Below, piece by piece: positions 1-10,306 of a stretch of DNA of 64,000 bases. Made by a program: the position numbers and the translations under genes. The notes below the pieces were generated by a model. The model searched no databases and had not been told where the DNA came from. It worked only from the letters and a program-made list of their open reading frames with translations. The stretch comes from Linnemannia elongata. Taxonomy: Eukaryota > Mortierellomycota > Mortierellomycetes > Mortierellales > Mortierellaceae. Positions within the stretch are counted from its first letter, which is position 1. Each line of letters starts with the position of its first letter. The stretch lies in contig JAXBDG010000014.1 in the NCBI GenBank assembly GCA_036320915.1, positions 1,178,001 to 1,242,000 on the forward strand, in the 5' to 3' direction.

Positions 1-1
1 T

Positions 2-1246
2 GCGGACTCGGTCTTGAACCTCGGAGCTCTCGGCAAGATCAACGTCAATAGTATCCCTATCGACGTCAAGGCCTCTTTGGACGGTCTCCAGGGACTCAAC
101 AACATAAAATTCTTAACTTTGGTCAACTTCTTCCTTGGTGATCAATACATGGAAGTCAGTAGCTCTGTCAACATCCACAACCCAAGTCAGCTCACCCTCA
201 ACATTGGCGATCTCCACTTGGTTGCGGGTCAAGAAGGCTTCACTGATAACGAGAGATTCGGAGTCGCATTTGTCAAGGGTCTCCGCCTCGTCCCTGGAGA
301 CAACATTCTTGTCAATGTTGTCACCGCTCCCAGTGCCGATCCCAAAACCACCAAGTTCGGGACAGATATCAACGTACGAGAAGTAACTCTCAACATGTGG
401 GCAGATGACAAGTCGACAAGCAACCCAGCCCTGAATGCTGGATTGGCGTCTCTCCGTCAAAGCGTACTCTTGCCTGTATTCCTTATGACCGACGCTCCAA
501 AGGCCTACGCCAACGAATGGTCTCTCAAGGTCCTGGATTCTACTGTGAATGATGGCCTGGTCGAGGTTTCCACCGTTCTTGGCAACCCTTACTTTGTCGA
601 TATGACCGTTGTCGGTGACGCCAAGATATCCGAGTCATACTCTGCCAGTGACCCATCCTACTTTGGAATCTCAACTGGAACCAGTTTCGAGTTCACTCAG
701 TTGATGTTCCTGCCAGATTTCTCGTTTACCGTCAAAGCGGGCCAGTCGCTCCCTATCACCTTCAAGTTGAAGCTCCGGACAAATAGTCTCAATGCAGCTA
801 CACTTGTGGATCGCATGAATACCCTTATCAACCTTGGCGCCTCTGGATCCTTTAACAAGGCGTACGTCAACTGGACTCCTAAGGTGACCCTGACTACCAT
901 GAATGGCTTCCTGTATCCAGATTTTTCCACCGCTTCAGCCTATCCGGAGACGGGCTTTATGACACTCAAGGTTGGATCCGACTTCCCCATGATCAAGGAC
1001 TGGTTCTACAAACAGTTCAACATCACCACTACCCCTACAGTCCTCCCTCTTCCTACCTCAACAACAGAGACAGTTCTTCCTTCACCTACTTCCACGTCTT
1101 TGCCTCCATCGCCTCCAGTCATTGTTCCCACCCCCACCCCCACCCCCACCCCCAGTCCCAGTCCCAGCCCCAGCCCATCTTCTTCGCCCGCTGTTTCACC
1201 TTCACCCGTGGTGTCTCCTCCACCCGAGGCCTCACCCACTGCCTAA
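2..1246 (+). CDS. DUF3712-like large membrane protein, C-terminal part (5' partial, copy 'beta-1')
   Basis: The reading frame is open to the left edge, so only about the last 414 residues are present. They align with the C-terminal third of the two complete paralogues in this window, sharing 'IPIDVK', 'GLQGL.NI.F', 'VNIHNPSQLTLNIG', 'LRLVPGDNI', 'SNPALNAGL' and a closing 'G.DF..IK.W.YKQF'. The last ~70 residues are a Pro/Thr/Ser-rich tail with PTP/PSP repeats, probably O-glycosylated, and no hydrophobic GPI signal follows. By family the protein should be a type II membrane protein with its C-terminus outside the cytosol. The tail is most like pseudogene 29997-31285, not copies A or B. No intron is expected here, because the paralogues encode this part in one long last exon. 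The biochemical function is unknown; DUF3712 proteins may be related to the yeast vacuolar protein Tag1, which is a family-level inference. Confidence 0.8.
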   Translation, partial: ADSVLNLGALGKINVNSIPIDVKASLDGLQGLNNIKFLTLVNFFLGDQYMEVSSSVNIHNPSQLTLNIGDLHLVAGQEGFTDNERFGVAFVKGLRLVPGDNILVNVVTAPSADPKTTKFGTDINVREVTLNMWADDKSTSNPALNAGLASLRQSVLLPVFLMTDAPKAYANEWSLKVLDSTVNDGLVEVSTVLGNPYFVDMTVVGDAKISESYSASDPSYFGISTGTSFEFTQLMFLPDFSFTVKAGQSLPITFKLKLRTNSLNAATLVDRMNTLINLGASGSFNKAYVNWTPKVTLTTMNGFLYPDFSTASAYPETGFMTLKVGSDFPMIKDWFYKQFNITTTPTVLPLPTSTTETVLPSPTSTSLPPSPPVIVPTPTPTPTPSPSPSPSPSSSPAVSPSPVVSPPPEASPTA

Positions 1247-1800
1247 ACATTTCCATTTCTATCGTGTCTATGCTTTTCTTTTTTTCCCCTTTCTTACCAA
1301 CATTCCTGTATGTGGATCTTATTTTTTTTTCTCTCCCGTCCCTTTTACCTTTCGCGCTCTCTTTGATACCAGCCATCGAAACAATTATGCTCATGGCCAA
1401 CAATAAAAGTTGTAATTTTCGTTATCTCAACAATCATCTCCTAAATCGCGTCGCTTTGTTCTTTCCCATGAACTCAAAAATCTATCCAAATGGGGGTACT
1501 CTACTTCCACTTTGTTTTTTTTCCTTGGACATAATGTCGGTCCATTTGTATAACTTGTAGGGTCCGGGATAAATGTTCTTTCTTTTTTCTCATGTGCAGA
1601 ACTCCTGAATGGATTGCACAACGTAAACAAAGGCGAGAGTGGGTTATGTCACGAGTCAGAATCAAAAAAAGCGGTTGTTTATTTATTTGTTTCAAACCGT
1701 AGAGACTTCGAGTGATGCAGGCTTGGTGGAGGATGCACAGTAAGTAATGCGGCGATAAAAAGATGCGAGGAAGGGCGCAGAAGTGATCAACATCCACGCG
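1247..1800. other. Convergent 3' flank between DUF3712-like gene and ML gene (module 3' region)
   Basis: This stretch separates the stops of two convergent genes and contains no ORF I believe. It is homologous, in inverted form, to 29459-29996 and, in direct form, to about 31300-31797. For example, the stretch around 1390-1440 (…CAACAATAAAAGTTG…) recurs in both places. It therefore belongs to the duplicated module and serves as 3' UTR for both genes. Confidence 0.7.
1402..1407 (+). terminator. Candidate poly(A) signal of the beta-1 DUF3712-like gene
   Basis: AATAAA lies about 155 bases after the stop codon and is preserved at the mirrored position in the second module (29838-29843, minus strand). 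In the third module the site has decayed. Confidence 0.45.
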
Positions 1801-2500
1801 CTAGCATGTGAGGGCATGGCTGGTCGCTAGAAACATCGACACCGTAATATTTTCCAAAACGAAAAGCTCCGTTAGTAGCGAAGCATGCCAAACGCGGAAA
1901 TCCTCGCCGAGAAAAAAACCCAACAAAAAACAAACGCAAACAAGAACCAACCTGTTTGGCAGAATATGGTCCCTCCATCACCGTTGACGGCACTGACTTG
2001 GAATTTCATTTGAATCTATATACATTCAATGAAGTACCAAAGTGGGAGAACATATAATGTCAGTTATGCGTACCAGTCTTTACGACAAAACTTTGCCGCA
2101 ATTGGGATGAGTCAGATAGCGTTACGTTAGGAAGGAAATTGGGGTGCAATGTGCGGCAGATCTTGAGAGTGACCGGTCCTGCAGGGATAGGGCAACCCTT
2201 ATGACCACCAGCAACGAGTGCGTCACAGAGGTTGGCGTTGTCAGTGTACGCGAGTCGACCAAGAAACCTTGCCGTGGTGGACAATGCGGCATCACCGAAT
2301 AGGGTGGTGCTCAGGTTTCCAGTAGCGGTGTAGCAGAACTCTTTTCCAGGGCATAAGGGCGAAGGGCTGAGGGTGAAGCTAGTCAATGCTAACTGGGTGG
2401 AGCTGCTGGCACAGCTTGAGAAGTTGCTGGGAGGGGGCAATTCTGCAGAGGCAACTGCAGCAGCAGTGGCGAGGGCGGCGATGGTAGCAATGAACTTCAT
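1801..2500 (-). CDS. Secreted ML-domain (NPC2-like) lipid-binding protein, copy 1
   Basis: The spliced model has three exons: 2500-2126, 2015-1952 and 1826-1801 (154 aa). The start is the Met heading MKFIATIAALATAAAVASA, an evident signal peptide; an upstream in-frame Met at 2593 would put 31 residues before it and overlaps the TATA box. Family marks are the 'SFTLSPSPLCPGKEFCYTATG' stretch, 'LGRLAYTDNANLCDAL' and 'CPIPAGPVTLKIC', typical of fungal ML (MD-2-related lipid recognition) proteins that bind sterols or phospholipids outside the cytosol. About eight cysteines suit a disulfide-bonded beta sandwich. The 64-nt exon 2 encodes 'VNGDGGTIFCQT' and a 26-nt exon 3 supplies a terminal Cys. The same splice structure is conserved in the other two copies, which strongly supports the model. 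The gene is convergent with the beta-1 gene. Confidence 0.85.
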
Positions 2501-2570
2501 TGTTTTGATTGGGTGGGGTGGAGTGGTGTGGAAAGGAGAGTATAGGTGGAAACAGAGAAGGAACATGTGG

Positions 2571-2578
2571 TATTTATA
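2571..2578 (-). promoter_or_regulatory. TATA box of ML gene copy 1
   Basis: TATAAATA on the minus strand, 71-78 bases upstream of the ATG. The same octamer sits at essentially the same distance in ML copies 2 and 3. Confidence 0.7.
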
Positions 2579-2600
2579 CAGAATTGGTGTCACTTTAAAA

Positions 2601-2635
2601 AGTGCCTGTCAAGGCACCCAGGCAACCGGCGTCGA
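2601..2635 (-). promoter_or_regulatory. Conserved upstream element of ML gene copy 1
   Basis: A block containing TGCCTGTC, then GCAC, CAGGCAACC and GCGTCGAC is retained about 30 bases upstream of the TATA box in all three ML genes, although the surrounding spacer has diverged. It contains an inverted TGCCTG/CAGGCA pair and is a plausible activator site; this is inference from conservation among the three copies. Confidence 0.5.
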
Positions 2636-3530
2636 CTGTTTTCTTTTGCGCGCGCGAATGGACCGATAGAGTTAGAACGGGAGTAGGGGGGCGGATCCAG
2701 AAGGAGAGAAAGAGAAATTGTACGTATATGTGGGTGCGCGAGTGCGGAATAGTTGAGCTTGGATGGATGAAAAGGGTGATACAAATGAGTAAACACATAA
2801 TTCGAACGAACCATCATTGCATGTTGAAGGAAAGAAAATGTAGAGACAGAGAGAGAGAGAAACAACTATCATGTGAGTGCAGTGAGCTTTAGTTCTCGAT
2901 TTCTTTTTTCTTTGTGCTCAACCATCTCCAACTGTTGCGAGATCGATGTGCATGCGAAAATAAGCGTACACAAAGACCAAAAAAAAAAAGAACACGACGC
3001 CGCGTCTTTACCTTACAGTCATTCCAAACGATCGTTCCATTTCTTCATTTTACTCATGCATGCTAACACTCTTTTCTTGCTTGCCGTTTGACACGCTGTT
3101 TTGGTGCTCCATTTCGTAAAAGAAATGTGAGAGGGGAAAAGCAGAAGACGCTCTTTCGTACAACTTTTACGCCAAACACACAAAGATGCATGACCAGCAT
3201 TTGACTTTAGACCTACTCCGAAGAGTACAAATAAATTCAATATTCTCACGGCCCTTCTTAACATCTGGTTGCGCCTTTTGTGTCTGTGTTAGCATAGAGA
3301 GAAACCGGAAGACGAAGGGAGAACAGGAGAGCTGGTTTATATATGCTTTCAAAGTCCCGCTCAAACGCGGGAAGCAAATAAACATAGGCGTAAAAGGAAT
3401 CACCGCGCGTCCTCAGTTTGTCGGAGTGGGATATTTGGAGGATAGAGGGCAAAACTATATGTGGAGAAGCGCGTACCTTCATTGTGTACACAACCGTGTG
3501 TGAATAAACAAAATTCTCTCCATTCACACC

Positions 3531-3578
3531 GTAAGTTGACGTTCGATGAGCTCTGAGGGGAGCGAACTCAAAACTAAC
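3531..3578. other. Conserved imperfect hairpin in spacer S1
   Basis: The arms GTAAGTTGACGTTCG and CGAACTCAAAACTAAC can pair imperfectly around a loop containing GAGCTCTGAGG. The equivalent block in S2 (27670-27716) and S3 (33551-33597) keeps the arm pairing potential and the loop. Confidence 0.45.
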
Positions 3579-3690
3579 TTTACGCTGTAGCAAAGAAAAA
3601 ACATGTGGGGATGCCCCCGTATTCAGGCTAATGACGATATTGACCTTGATGAGTGGGGCTCGTATGTTGGGAAGAGAACCTTTTTTGATT

Positions 3691-3691
<1 letters not shown>

Positions 3692-3725
<34 letters not shown>
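3692..3725. repeat. T34 homopolymer
   Basis: An uninterrupted run of 34 T. The homologous positions of S2 and S3 have ordinary mixed sequence, so this is a private expansion. Confidence 0.95.
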
Positions 3726-3726
<1 letters not shown>

Positions 3727-4226
3727 TTCGCGCAGTATAAATTCGAGACACAGATAAAGAGGGCTGTTATGGTTTTTTCTTGTACTTCACATGGGATCAA
3801 ACACAAGAAGTAAAACAAACAAATGGCGTTGTTGAGACGTATTGTCCTAACGAGTCGGTCGTATCTGCCAATCCGCTTTGAGAGGGAAAAACGCAGCTAG
3901 CAAGCAATAAAGGAGAACATGCATTTGTTCAATTTCAGTCCTAGCTATTCGAACATTTATCACCGGGGTAGGAGCGATAAAGGGAGATAGCAGGGCAATG
4001 GCGTCTCTTTGTCTGTAACGGATAACTGGCAAATTTGCCCGTCAATTTTTGTTTTCTCGAACTACATCCGTGCAAATCCAGCAGTAAGTGTTGCAAAAGA
4101 TGAGCTGCTCATTGCGGCATGAGAGTAATGAGTTGACAAATTAGGCTTGATGAGAGTGGGACGAGTTATGGCAACCGTCGTCACCATTGTGGTTTTTTTC
4201 CACCTTTTCATTTGAGATTAGAATGA

Positions 4227-4242
4227 GGGGGGGGGGGGGGGG
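4227..4242. repeat. G16 homopolymer
   Basis: An uninterrupted run of 16 G, private to spacer S1. Confidence 0.95.
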
Positions 4243-4616
4243 CTTGTTCAGTTGTTGAGATAACGAATAAAACATGGCTGATAGCATTGAACGGGCAAGT
4301 TTACCCATCTAACGTTCGAAGGGATGACAAGGATCAAGCATCACACATAAACTTATCCACCGCACTCAAAAGGAAAGTGGAGGATACGAAAGGAAAAGAA
4401 AAGAACGGAAGGTGCTTGAGGAAGCCGATATAATAAAGAGAAAAATTAAACATAAAACTTTAAGAGCGTGTGGTTTTATGAAACAAGTCGGTTTATTTTT
4501 TGACAAAGAATATAATTGTCCAATGATATCAAAGGCACGAGACTTTAGAGGAAGGGATTAGGTCGGTGGGGCAAGAAGAAAAAAGAAGAGAGGAAGAAAC
4601 AGGAAAATAACACCGA

Positions 4617-7600
4617 TTAAGCGGCGGGTGCGACGGTAGGGGTGACGGTAGGGGTGACGGTAGGGGTGATCACAGGTGAAAGGGTGGGGCTGGGGATGAC
4701 TGGGGATGGAGTTACCACGGATGAAGGAGTAGGGCTGGGGACGACCGAAGGAGTTGGACTAGGGACGACAGTGGGTAGTGGAGGAAGGGTACTGACAGGA
4801 GTGGGAGTTACATCGAACTGTTTACTGTACCACTTCTTAATCCAGGCGAAATCAGATCCAGTCTGAAGGGTTATTCTACCGTTGGGTTTGTCGTAGTAAT
4901 TAAGGCTGCCGAAATCAGGGAACAAACCTACTGGGAGACCATCGATTGCAATAACGGGCATCCAGACGATACGCAATCCTCGAGTCGAACCGGTGGCGGC
5001 ATAGGCGATCAAGTCGTCAACGGTCTCCAAGACCTGTTCCTTTGTGCCAAGGAGTTGCTTAAGCTTCATCTTCATGGTAACGGTTTTTGACTCGCCAGCT
5101 TTGAGGGAGTACTTTATGTCATCCGTAAATTCAAAAATCGGGATCGGTTTGTCAAGTCTATTATCCAATGACGCCAACGACGAGGTAAAAACATCGGAGT
5201 CCCTTGGAGTGGTCAATCGGACCATTGAGAACTCGTAAAGGAATGGATTACTGACCACGGTCGTCATCTCGATAAAGCCATCGTTCTCGGTTGACGGCAG
5301 GATCTTGACAGTCCAGACGTCGCTGTATGGGTTTGGGGGCGGGGGGGTCGTGTAAAGGTCCTTCGGGGCAATTACGCTCGTCCTGAGTGAAGCCAATCCA
5401 GCGTTCAGGGCGGGGTTGGATGTTGAGGTGGAGTTTGCCCACAGGGTCATAGTGGCAGGACCGGCAGCAAGAGCATCTGCGAAGAGCCCGGAAGCTGCAT
5501 CCGTCCAGGATTGACCAATCACCGAGGGGACAATGTTATCTCCTGGGACGAGGCGAAGGTTGAAGAGTTGACTGTATCCGATCTTGTTCTCCTGTTCGTA
5601 GCCCTGATATCCTGCTACCATTCCCATGTTGCCAATGTTGAGAGTAAGCTGACTAGGGTTGTGAATGTTGACGATGCTCGCCACAAACTTGTATCCCGCA
5701 GCAAAGTCAGGATTAATCTGCACGACCGAGATGAACTGGATGTTTTTGAGTCCTTGAAGACCGGCAATCGAAGTCTTGACATCGATAGGAATGCCTTGGA
5801 TCTCGATCAGACCGAATGGGCCAAGATCCAACATAGAGTCAGCTGTGCCGCGGAGACCGAGTGTGTAATTGGTGGCCAGGTTCAAGGCGCCGACAAAGGC
5901 AGTGTAGGTGTCGTGATCGCCAGCAGCAACGACCAAGGGAGCAGCAGGGGTGTTGGTCGAGACCTTGGAGCCGATGGTGGTGGCTTCAGAGTACTCAGTC
6001 TTGAGTCTACCGACAACTTGACCTTTCTCGTCAAGGATTTGAACATTCTGGGCCAGCCTTTTGATGGGCGCACCGTTGGCAAAGGGGAGCCTGGTATCCG
6101 CTGTGATACTCGACTTGGCATTAGGAGACCAGATACAGGCCTCACCGCAGGCAAAGTCCATCTCCATCGAGTTGATAGTCACTGACGAGATTGGGGGCTC
6201 CTGGAGAGGAGGAAGGGCAGTATCAAGGAGGAGACTCTTGATAGCAGCGTTCAACCACGAAACACCGGGGGCGCCGACACCCTGGGCCTTGAGAGGAGTG
6301 GCGACACCAGTCAACGCGTTGTGGAAGATACCCTTGATGTAGGGCGTCTTGTCGGTGCCGTCAGCAGCGATGGTGGCGTTCAGGGCAAAGCTCGAACTGC
6401 TGTGGGGAACCAAGGCCATGTTGTAGGCGAATGCTGGTCCAAGAACGTGACCGGCGAACTGGGTGTCGAACTGCGAGACAGGAATAGTCATACCAATAGT
6501 CGAGGGGTTTTTGAGCGAGGCACTGATGACCATGTGCATACCTGCCGAATCGATGGCGCTAATGTTATAGCCTAGCAGCTGCAGGCCAGGCAGCTTGTTG
6601 AAGCCGTCGAGAGTTACAGTCTTGGTCATCGACACACCGGGGAGAGAGGCTCCCATGGCGTTGACAACAATTCCAGTAGTCGAGATCGTCCAGTCAAACT
6701 TCTCATTGTTCAGAGCAAAGCTGGTGAAATCAGCAAATGCAGCGCCGTCTGAGATCGTGAAATTAACGTTCTTCAGATCCAAGGCAGCACCCTGGTTGGC
6801 GATCGCCTTGACAGTGGGCATCGCCATCGATCCGAGCGCCTTGCCGTTGTACGACACGGTGAGAGGGTTGGGGAACACAATCTCGGCATCCAGAGGTCCG
6901 GTCTTGGTGATGGCGCCGACAATATCAGTAGAGAAGCTGGTCTCGGTGGGGTTGATCAGCGTGACGGCATCAAAGGCAAGAGCAGACCCGTTGACAAGGA
7001 TCTGGGCGATAGGAGTACCGACAACAGGGATCAACTTGAGGATGGTCTGGTCAGTGCCAGTGGGGACACCGGTCTGAGTGTAGGGCATCGTGACCTGGTA
7101 GTCGCCGACCTTGACAGTGGTGGTCATGGTGATGTCGACAACGAGTCCAGCCATAGCCTTGGTCACAAAGTCAGCGACATTGAAACCAATAAACAAATCA
7201 GGCGAGGGGTTGCCGCCAGCCTGGAGAGCAAGCAGACCGTCAAAGGCAGCAGTGTTCAACCCATTAGAGACAGCCTGGGCGCGGATCAAGGTGACAAGAT
7301 CGTGAGGGTTGGTGTTCATAAGAAGAGGCGCAGTGATGGTGCCAGCTCCAACACCGGGGATAACTGGAGGAGTGCCAAAGGTCGAGACAACAGATCCAAG
7401 AGCGACACCGTTGAAGGTGATCTTGGAGTCAATCGACAAGATGGTCATGGGAGGAGTAAAGGGGTTGTTGACAGTGACCACAGTCTGAGCGAGACCATCG
7501 ACAAGGGTGGTGTCGAGAACAACAAGCGAGGCACCAGCGAGGAGCTTGGTAGGGAGACCAGGCATCTGTGTCTGAATGTTCAATGCACCAAAGGCAAGGT

Positions 7601-10008
7601 TGAGCGACTCGACAGCAGTGCTGGTGGGAGTACCGACAATGCTGACAGTGGCACCGGCACCGCTGGTGTACAAGGTCAACAGCTCCATACCCTCAGGCGA
7701 AGCAGCAGGATTGATCGACGACGAGGCTTGGATGGTGTTGGCACCAGGGACAATGGCCAAGTTGGGCATGGTCACAGTGCCGAGGGCGACACCCTTGTAG
7801 ACCAGGCTCAGCACAATGTCTCCAGCGCTAAGTGAGATCGACGAGGGGTTCACAATCACAACGGTGATCGCCATGGTAAGCTCAGTGGTCGTGCCAGAGA
7901 CAACCTGCAAAGCGGCGATTGAAGGAGCGGGGTTGGCAAGACTCTGGAGTCCGCTGAGAGCAGTCGAGGCGTTGAAGGGAATGTTGACCAGGTTGACTGT
8001 GCCGATCGAGGTGTTGGCATAGACCGAGGCCTGACCGACAACGTTGAAGGGAAGATCAGCACCGACAGTCAAGTCGCGGTTGAACTCCTGGAAGGCTGTC
8101 TGCGAAGCTTGATCGACAACAAGAGGGGTCTGTAACAGATTAAAGGTCAAGGTGCCAGATGCCATGTTGGAGGTGGAAGGGTTGTAGCTCGAGTTCAAGC
8201 TGGCAACAGCGACGCCACCGCGAGTAATAGTAAACGAGTTAGCGACCTGGGTGAAGGCAATGTTGAAACCGAAACCGTCGGGAAGAGAGTAGTTGGCAAT
8301 GACTCCAGTGGAGGTAGTGGCAGGCTGGTATGCGGTCGGGGGAGTGAAGGTGAGACCCAAGGCTCCGAGGTTCAAGGACTTGATGAGCTGCAAGGGGGCT
8401 GGGCTCTGAAGAGGAACAGTCAACTTGAGCTGCTTGACGGCGGTCGACAGCCACTCGATCGAGTTGACACCGTCAGGCTTGACCTCGAAACCAGTGGCAA
8501 TAGTGTCGGTGACCACGTTGCCGATGTAGCGCGACATCATCTCGGACGTGATAGCGAGACCCTCGGGGGTGGACTGAGGGACGAGGTAGCCCTTCATGCT
8601 CAAGGTCTGGGGACCACGGACCATGGTCAAGTTAGAAGAGGTGACGTATCCCATGAGGGTGTCCTTGTAGGAGATGGCGAGAGTGAGGGCACCCATGTAC
8701 ATCTGGATGGCGGAGGGGTTGTTGACGGTGGTGTCGATGTTGACGAGGATACCCTTTCCAGTAGGGTCATCACCAGGGAGAGCGAACTTTTCGATCTTGA
8801 TACCTGAGAGCCCATGGAATGCTGCATGATTTGAATTGAGGAGCAATAGAAAAATATGAGTATGCGTATGGGTACTTAAAAGGTATAGAGATTGTGAGGA
8901 GTAGGAGTGGAAAATGGATTATAGAGAAGAGAGAAAGAGAAAAAGAGTTGCTTATGCTTACCGTTGACAGTAATGTCCTTGTCCAGATCGAGGTCCTTGA
9001 CAGTGTGGCCAAGAGCCTTGACATTAAGCTTTCCTGAGAGGTGCCAGACAAAAGTCTCGGCATTGAGCATGTAGGCAGAGAACTCTGAGAATGCCGCGGC
9101 GTCGGAGATCTGGAAGCTACTCTGCAAGTTCAGAGCACCATGTCCACCGCTAGATGGTGATGATAGGAAGAATTCAAGGAGAGAAACAGCAACACGGTCT
9201 TAGCAGCATATCAGGTGGATGGCAACAAAAGAATGGAAAGGGCGAGACACCTACAACCGAGTGGTTGCAGAGATCACGAGAATAAAGGACATGGTCCATT
9301 AAGCAACAACAACAAAGAAACTGAAAGACGACTTACGAGGCAGTGCTTGTGCCGGGAATGACAGTGGTACCGAGGACTTTGTTGTTCCAAGAGACAGTGA
9401 CAGTGCCAGGGAAAGAGATATCGGCGTGGAAGGGACCAGTCTTGTCCATGTCTCCGACCATCGCAATATCCATCGAAGTGGCAGTGGGGTTGGTGATGTC
9501 CTATGCACGATTCACATTGGTTGGTGAGACAAATGATGGGGCGGTGCGACCAAAAGTAGTGAAGGGGTGAAGATGCAAGTTGGTGGCGCAGAAAGGAAGG
9601 AAAGAAGGTTGAGGAGGAAAAAGGGGCAGGTGCAAATTGGAGGGATGATACAGATATTTGTTAGGAACTGCATGGGCGTACCCTCTTTTCTCCTTTCACT
9701 CTTATTGTCCCTGGAAGAGCCAGGCAATGTACCCGTCATATCAGAGATACAAGCAAAAATGCAAGAAAGAGACTTACAATCTGCGTAAAGTTGATGGTGG
9801 CCTTGTTCATGAGGCCCTGGGCAATCTTGGGCATGATGACATAGAGAGCCAGAACAACAGCAATGATGATACCGATGATGGTCGCAGGGATACAACATAT
9901 CCAGAACTTGCGACGGCGATAGAACTTAGGGCGGTTGGGTTGCTTGACATCTTCATACTCGTCAAACTCTTCGTGCTGTTCATCTTCCTCACGAATGTCG
10001 AATGCCAT
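4617..10008 (-). CDS. DUF3712-like type II membrane protein, complete copy A
   Basis: Four exons: 10008-9778, 9500-9337, 9149-8962 and 8821-4617 (1595 aa), all introns GT-AG. Residues 1-34 are acidic then basic (RRRK at 31-34), followed by a single transmembrane segment at about 36-59, so the long C-terminal part should face the vacuole lumen or outside. A DUF3712-type unit (ITNPTATSMDIAMVGD… to VNAFHGLSG) covers about 78-215 and a second diverged copy lies near 805-960; beta-sandwich-like units with 'NPS.I.L..G' motifs lie between and after them. From about residue 1227 the sequence differs sharply from copy B, and it ends in a PTP/PSP-rich tail. Known: DUF3712 is uncharacterised, possibly Tag1-related. 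The gene diverges from copy B across an 11-kb spacer and converges on no neighbour; ML copy 1 lies downstream in the same direction. Confidence 0.85.
5727..9553 (-). repeat. Homogenised inverted-repeat tract, arm in gene A (pairs with 21720-25546)
   Basis: Both arms are exactly 3827 bp by my end points. They carry introns of the same size (187 and 140 nt), and every in-frame and antisense reading I compared is identical. The tract starts inside intron 1 and stops abruptly in exon 4 after the codons for 'NIQFIS'. Outside it the copies diverge at once. This looks like a recent gene-conversion tract rather than selection, because introns are included. Confidence 0.85.
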
Positions 10009-10280
10009 GATGAAATATTACTAGGTGAGAGGAGGGGGGTATAAAGAGGTAGAGAGTGGATATGAATGGCGTGAGGATATGTGTGGGACCGGCGGGTGTA
10101 TGGAAGGGAGGGTGAATGAGTTGGCGTGAGGAAGGAGGGGGAGGCAAAGGGTGGGAGTGGAGGTTATTGGAGCGGATGGAGAGAAGGGAGAAGAGGGGTA
10201 GAAAAGAGAGGGAGGGCTTGTCAACGCTGAGCGAGGAGAAGGAAGCGAAGAGAAAAAGGAGAAAGGGTTGAAAGGCAAAG

Positions 10281-10306
10281 GGTTTTATAGCTGTTGTTAT
10301 TCTGCG
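10281..10306 (-). promoter_or_regulatory. Core promoter of gene A (TATA box plus conserved upstream block)
   Basis: On the minus strand CGCAGAATAACAA is followed by TATAAAACC; the TATAAAA is at 10283-10289, about 275 bases before the ATG. Gene B has CGCAGAAAACAAGGG and TATAAAAGCC in the same arrangement, so the element survived while most of the promoter drifted. A CT-rich leader (10021-10270) runs from the TATA box to the ATG. Confidence 0.55.

Larger units (their letters stand above)
2636..4616. repeat. Module spacer S1 (homologous to S2 and S3)
   Basis: About 2 kb between ML copy 1 and the stop of gene A with no credible gene. It aligns inverted with 26645-28620 and direct with 32631-34267; for example 'TTTGTCGGAGTGGGATAT' near 3418 recurs in S3 and, with one change, inverted in S2. 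It includes a GA-rich microsatellite (about 2850), a hairpin (3531-3578), a T34 run and a G16 run. S1 is the most diverged of the three spacers. Confidence 0.75.

Noticed and set aside
5511..6185. 224-aa antisense frame over the end of the conserved part of gene A
   Set aside because: The sense strand is clearly coding and shares paralogue homology; the antisense product has no family features.
7302..7835. 177-aa antisense frame inside gene A (and its identical twin 23438-23971 in gene B)
   Set aside because: It is a shadow of the real coding strand. Codon bias of the sense frame keeps the antisense frame open, and the twin exists only because the tract is duplicated.
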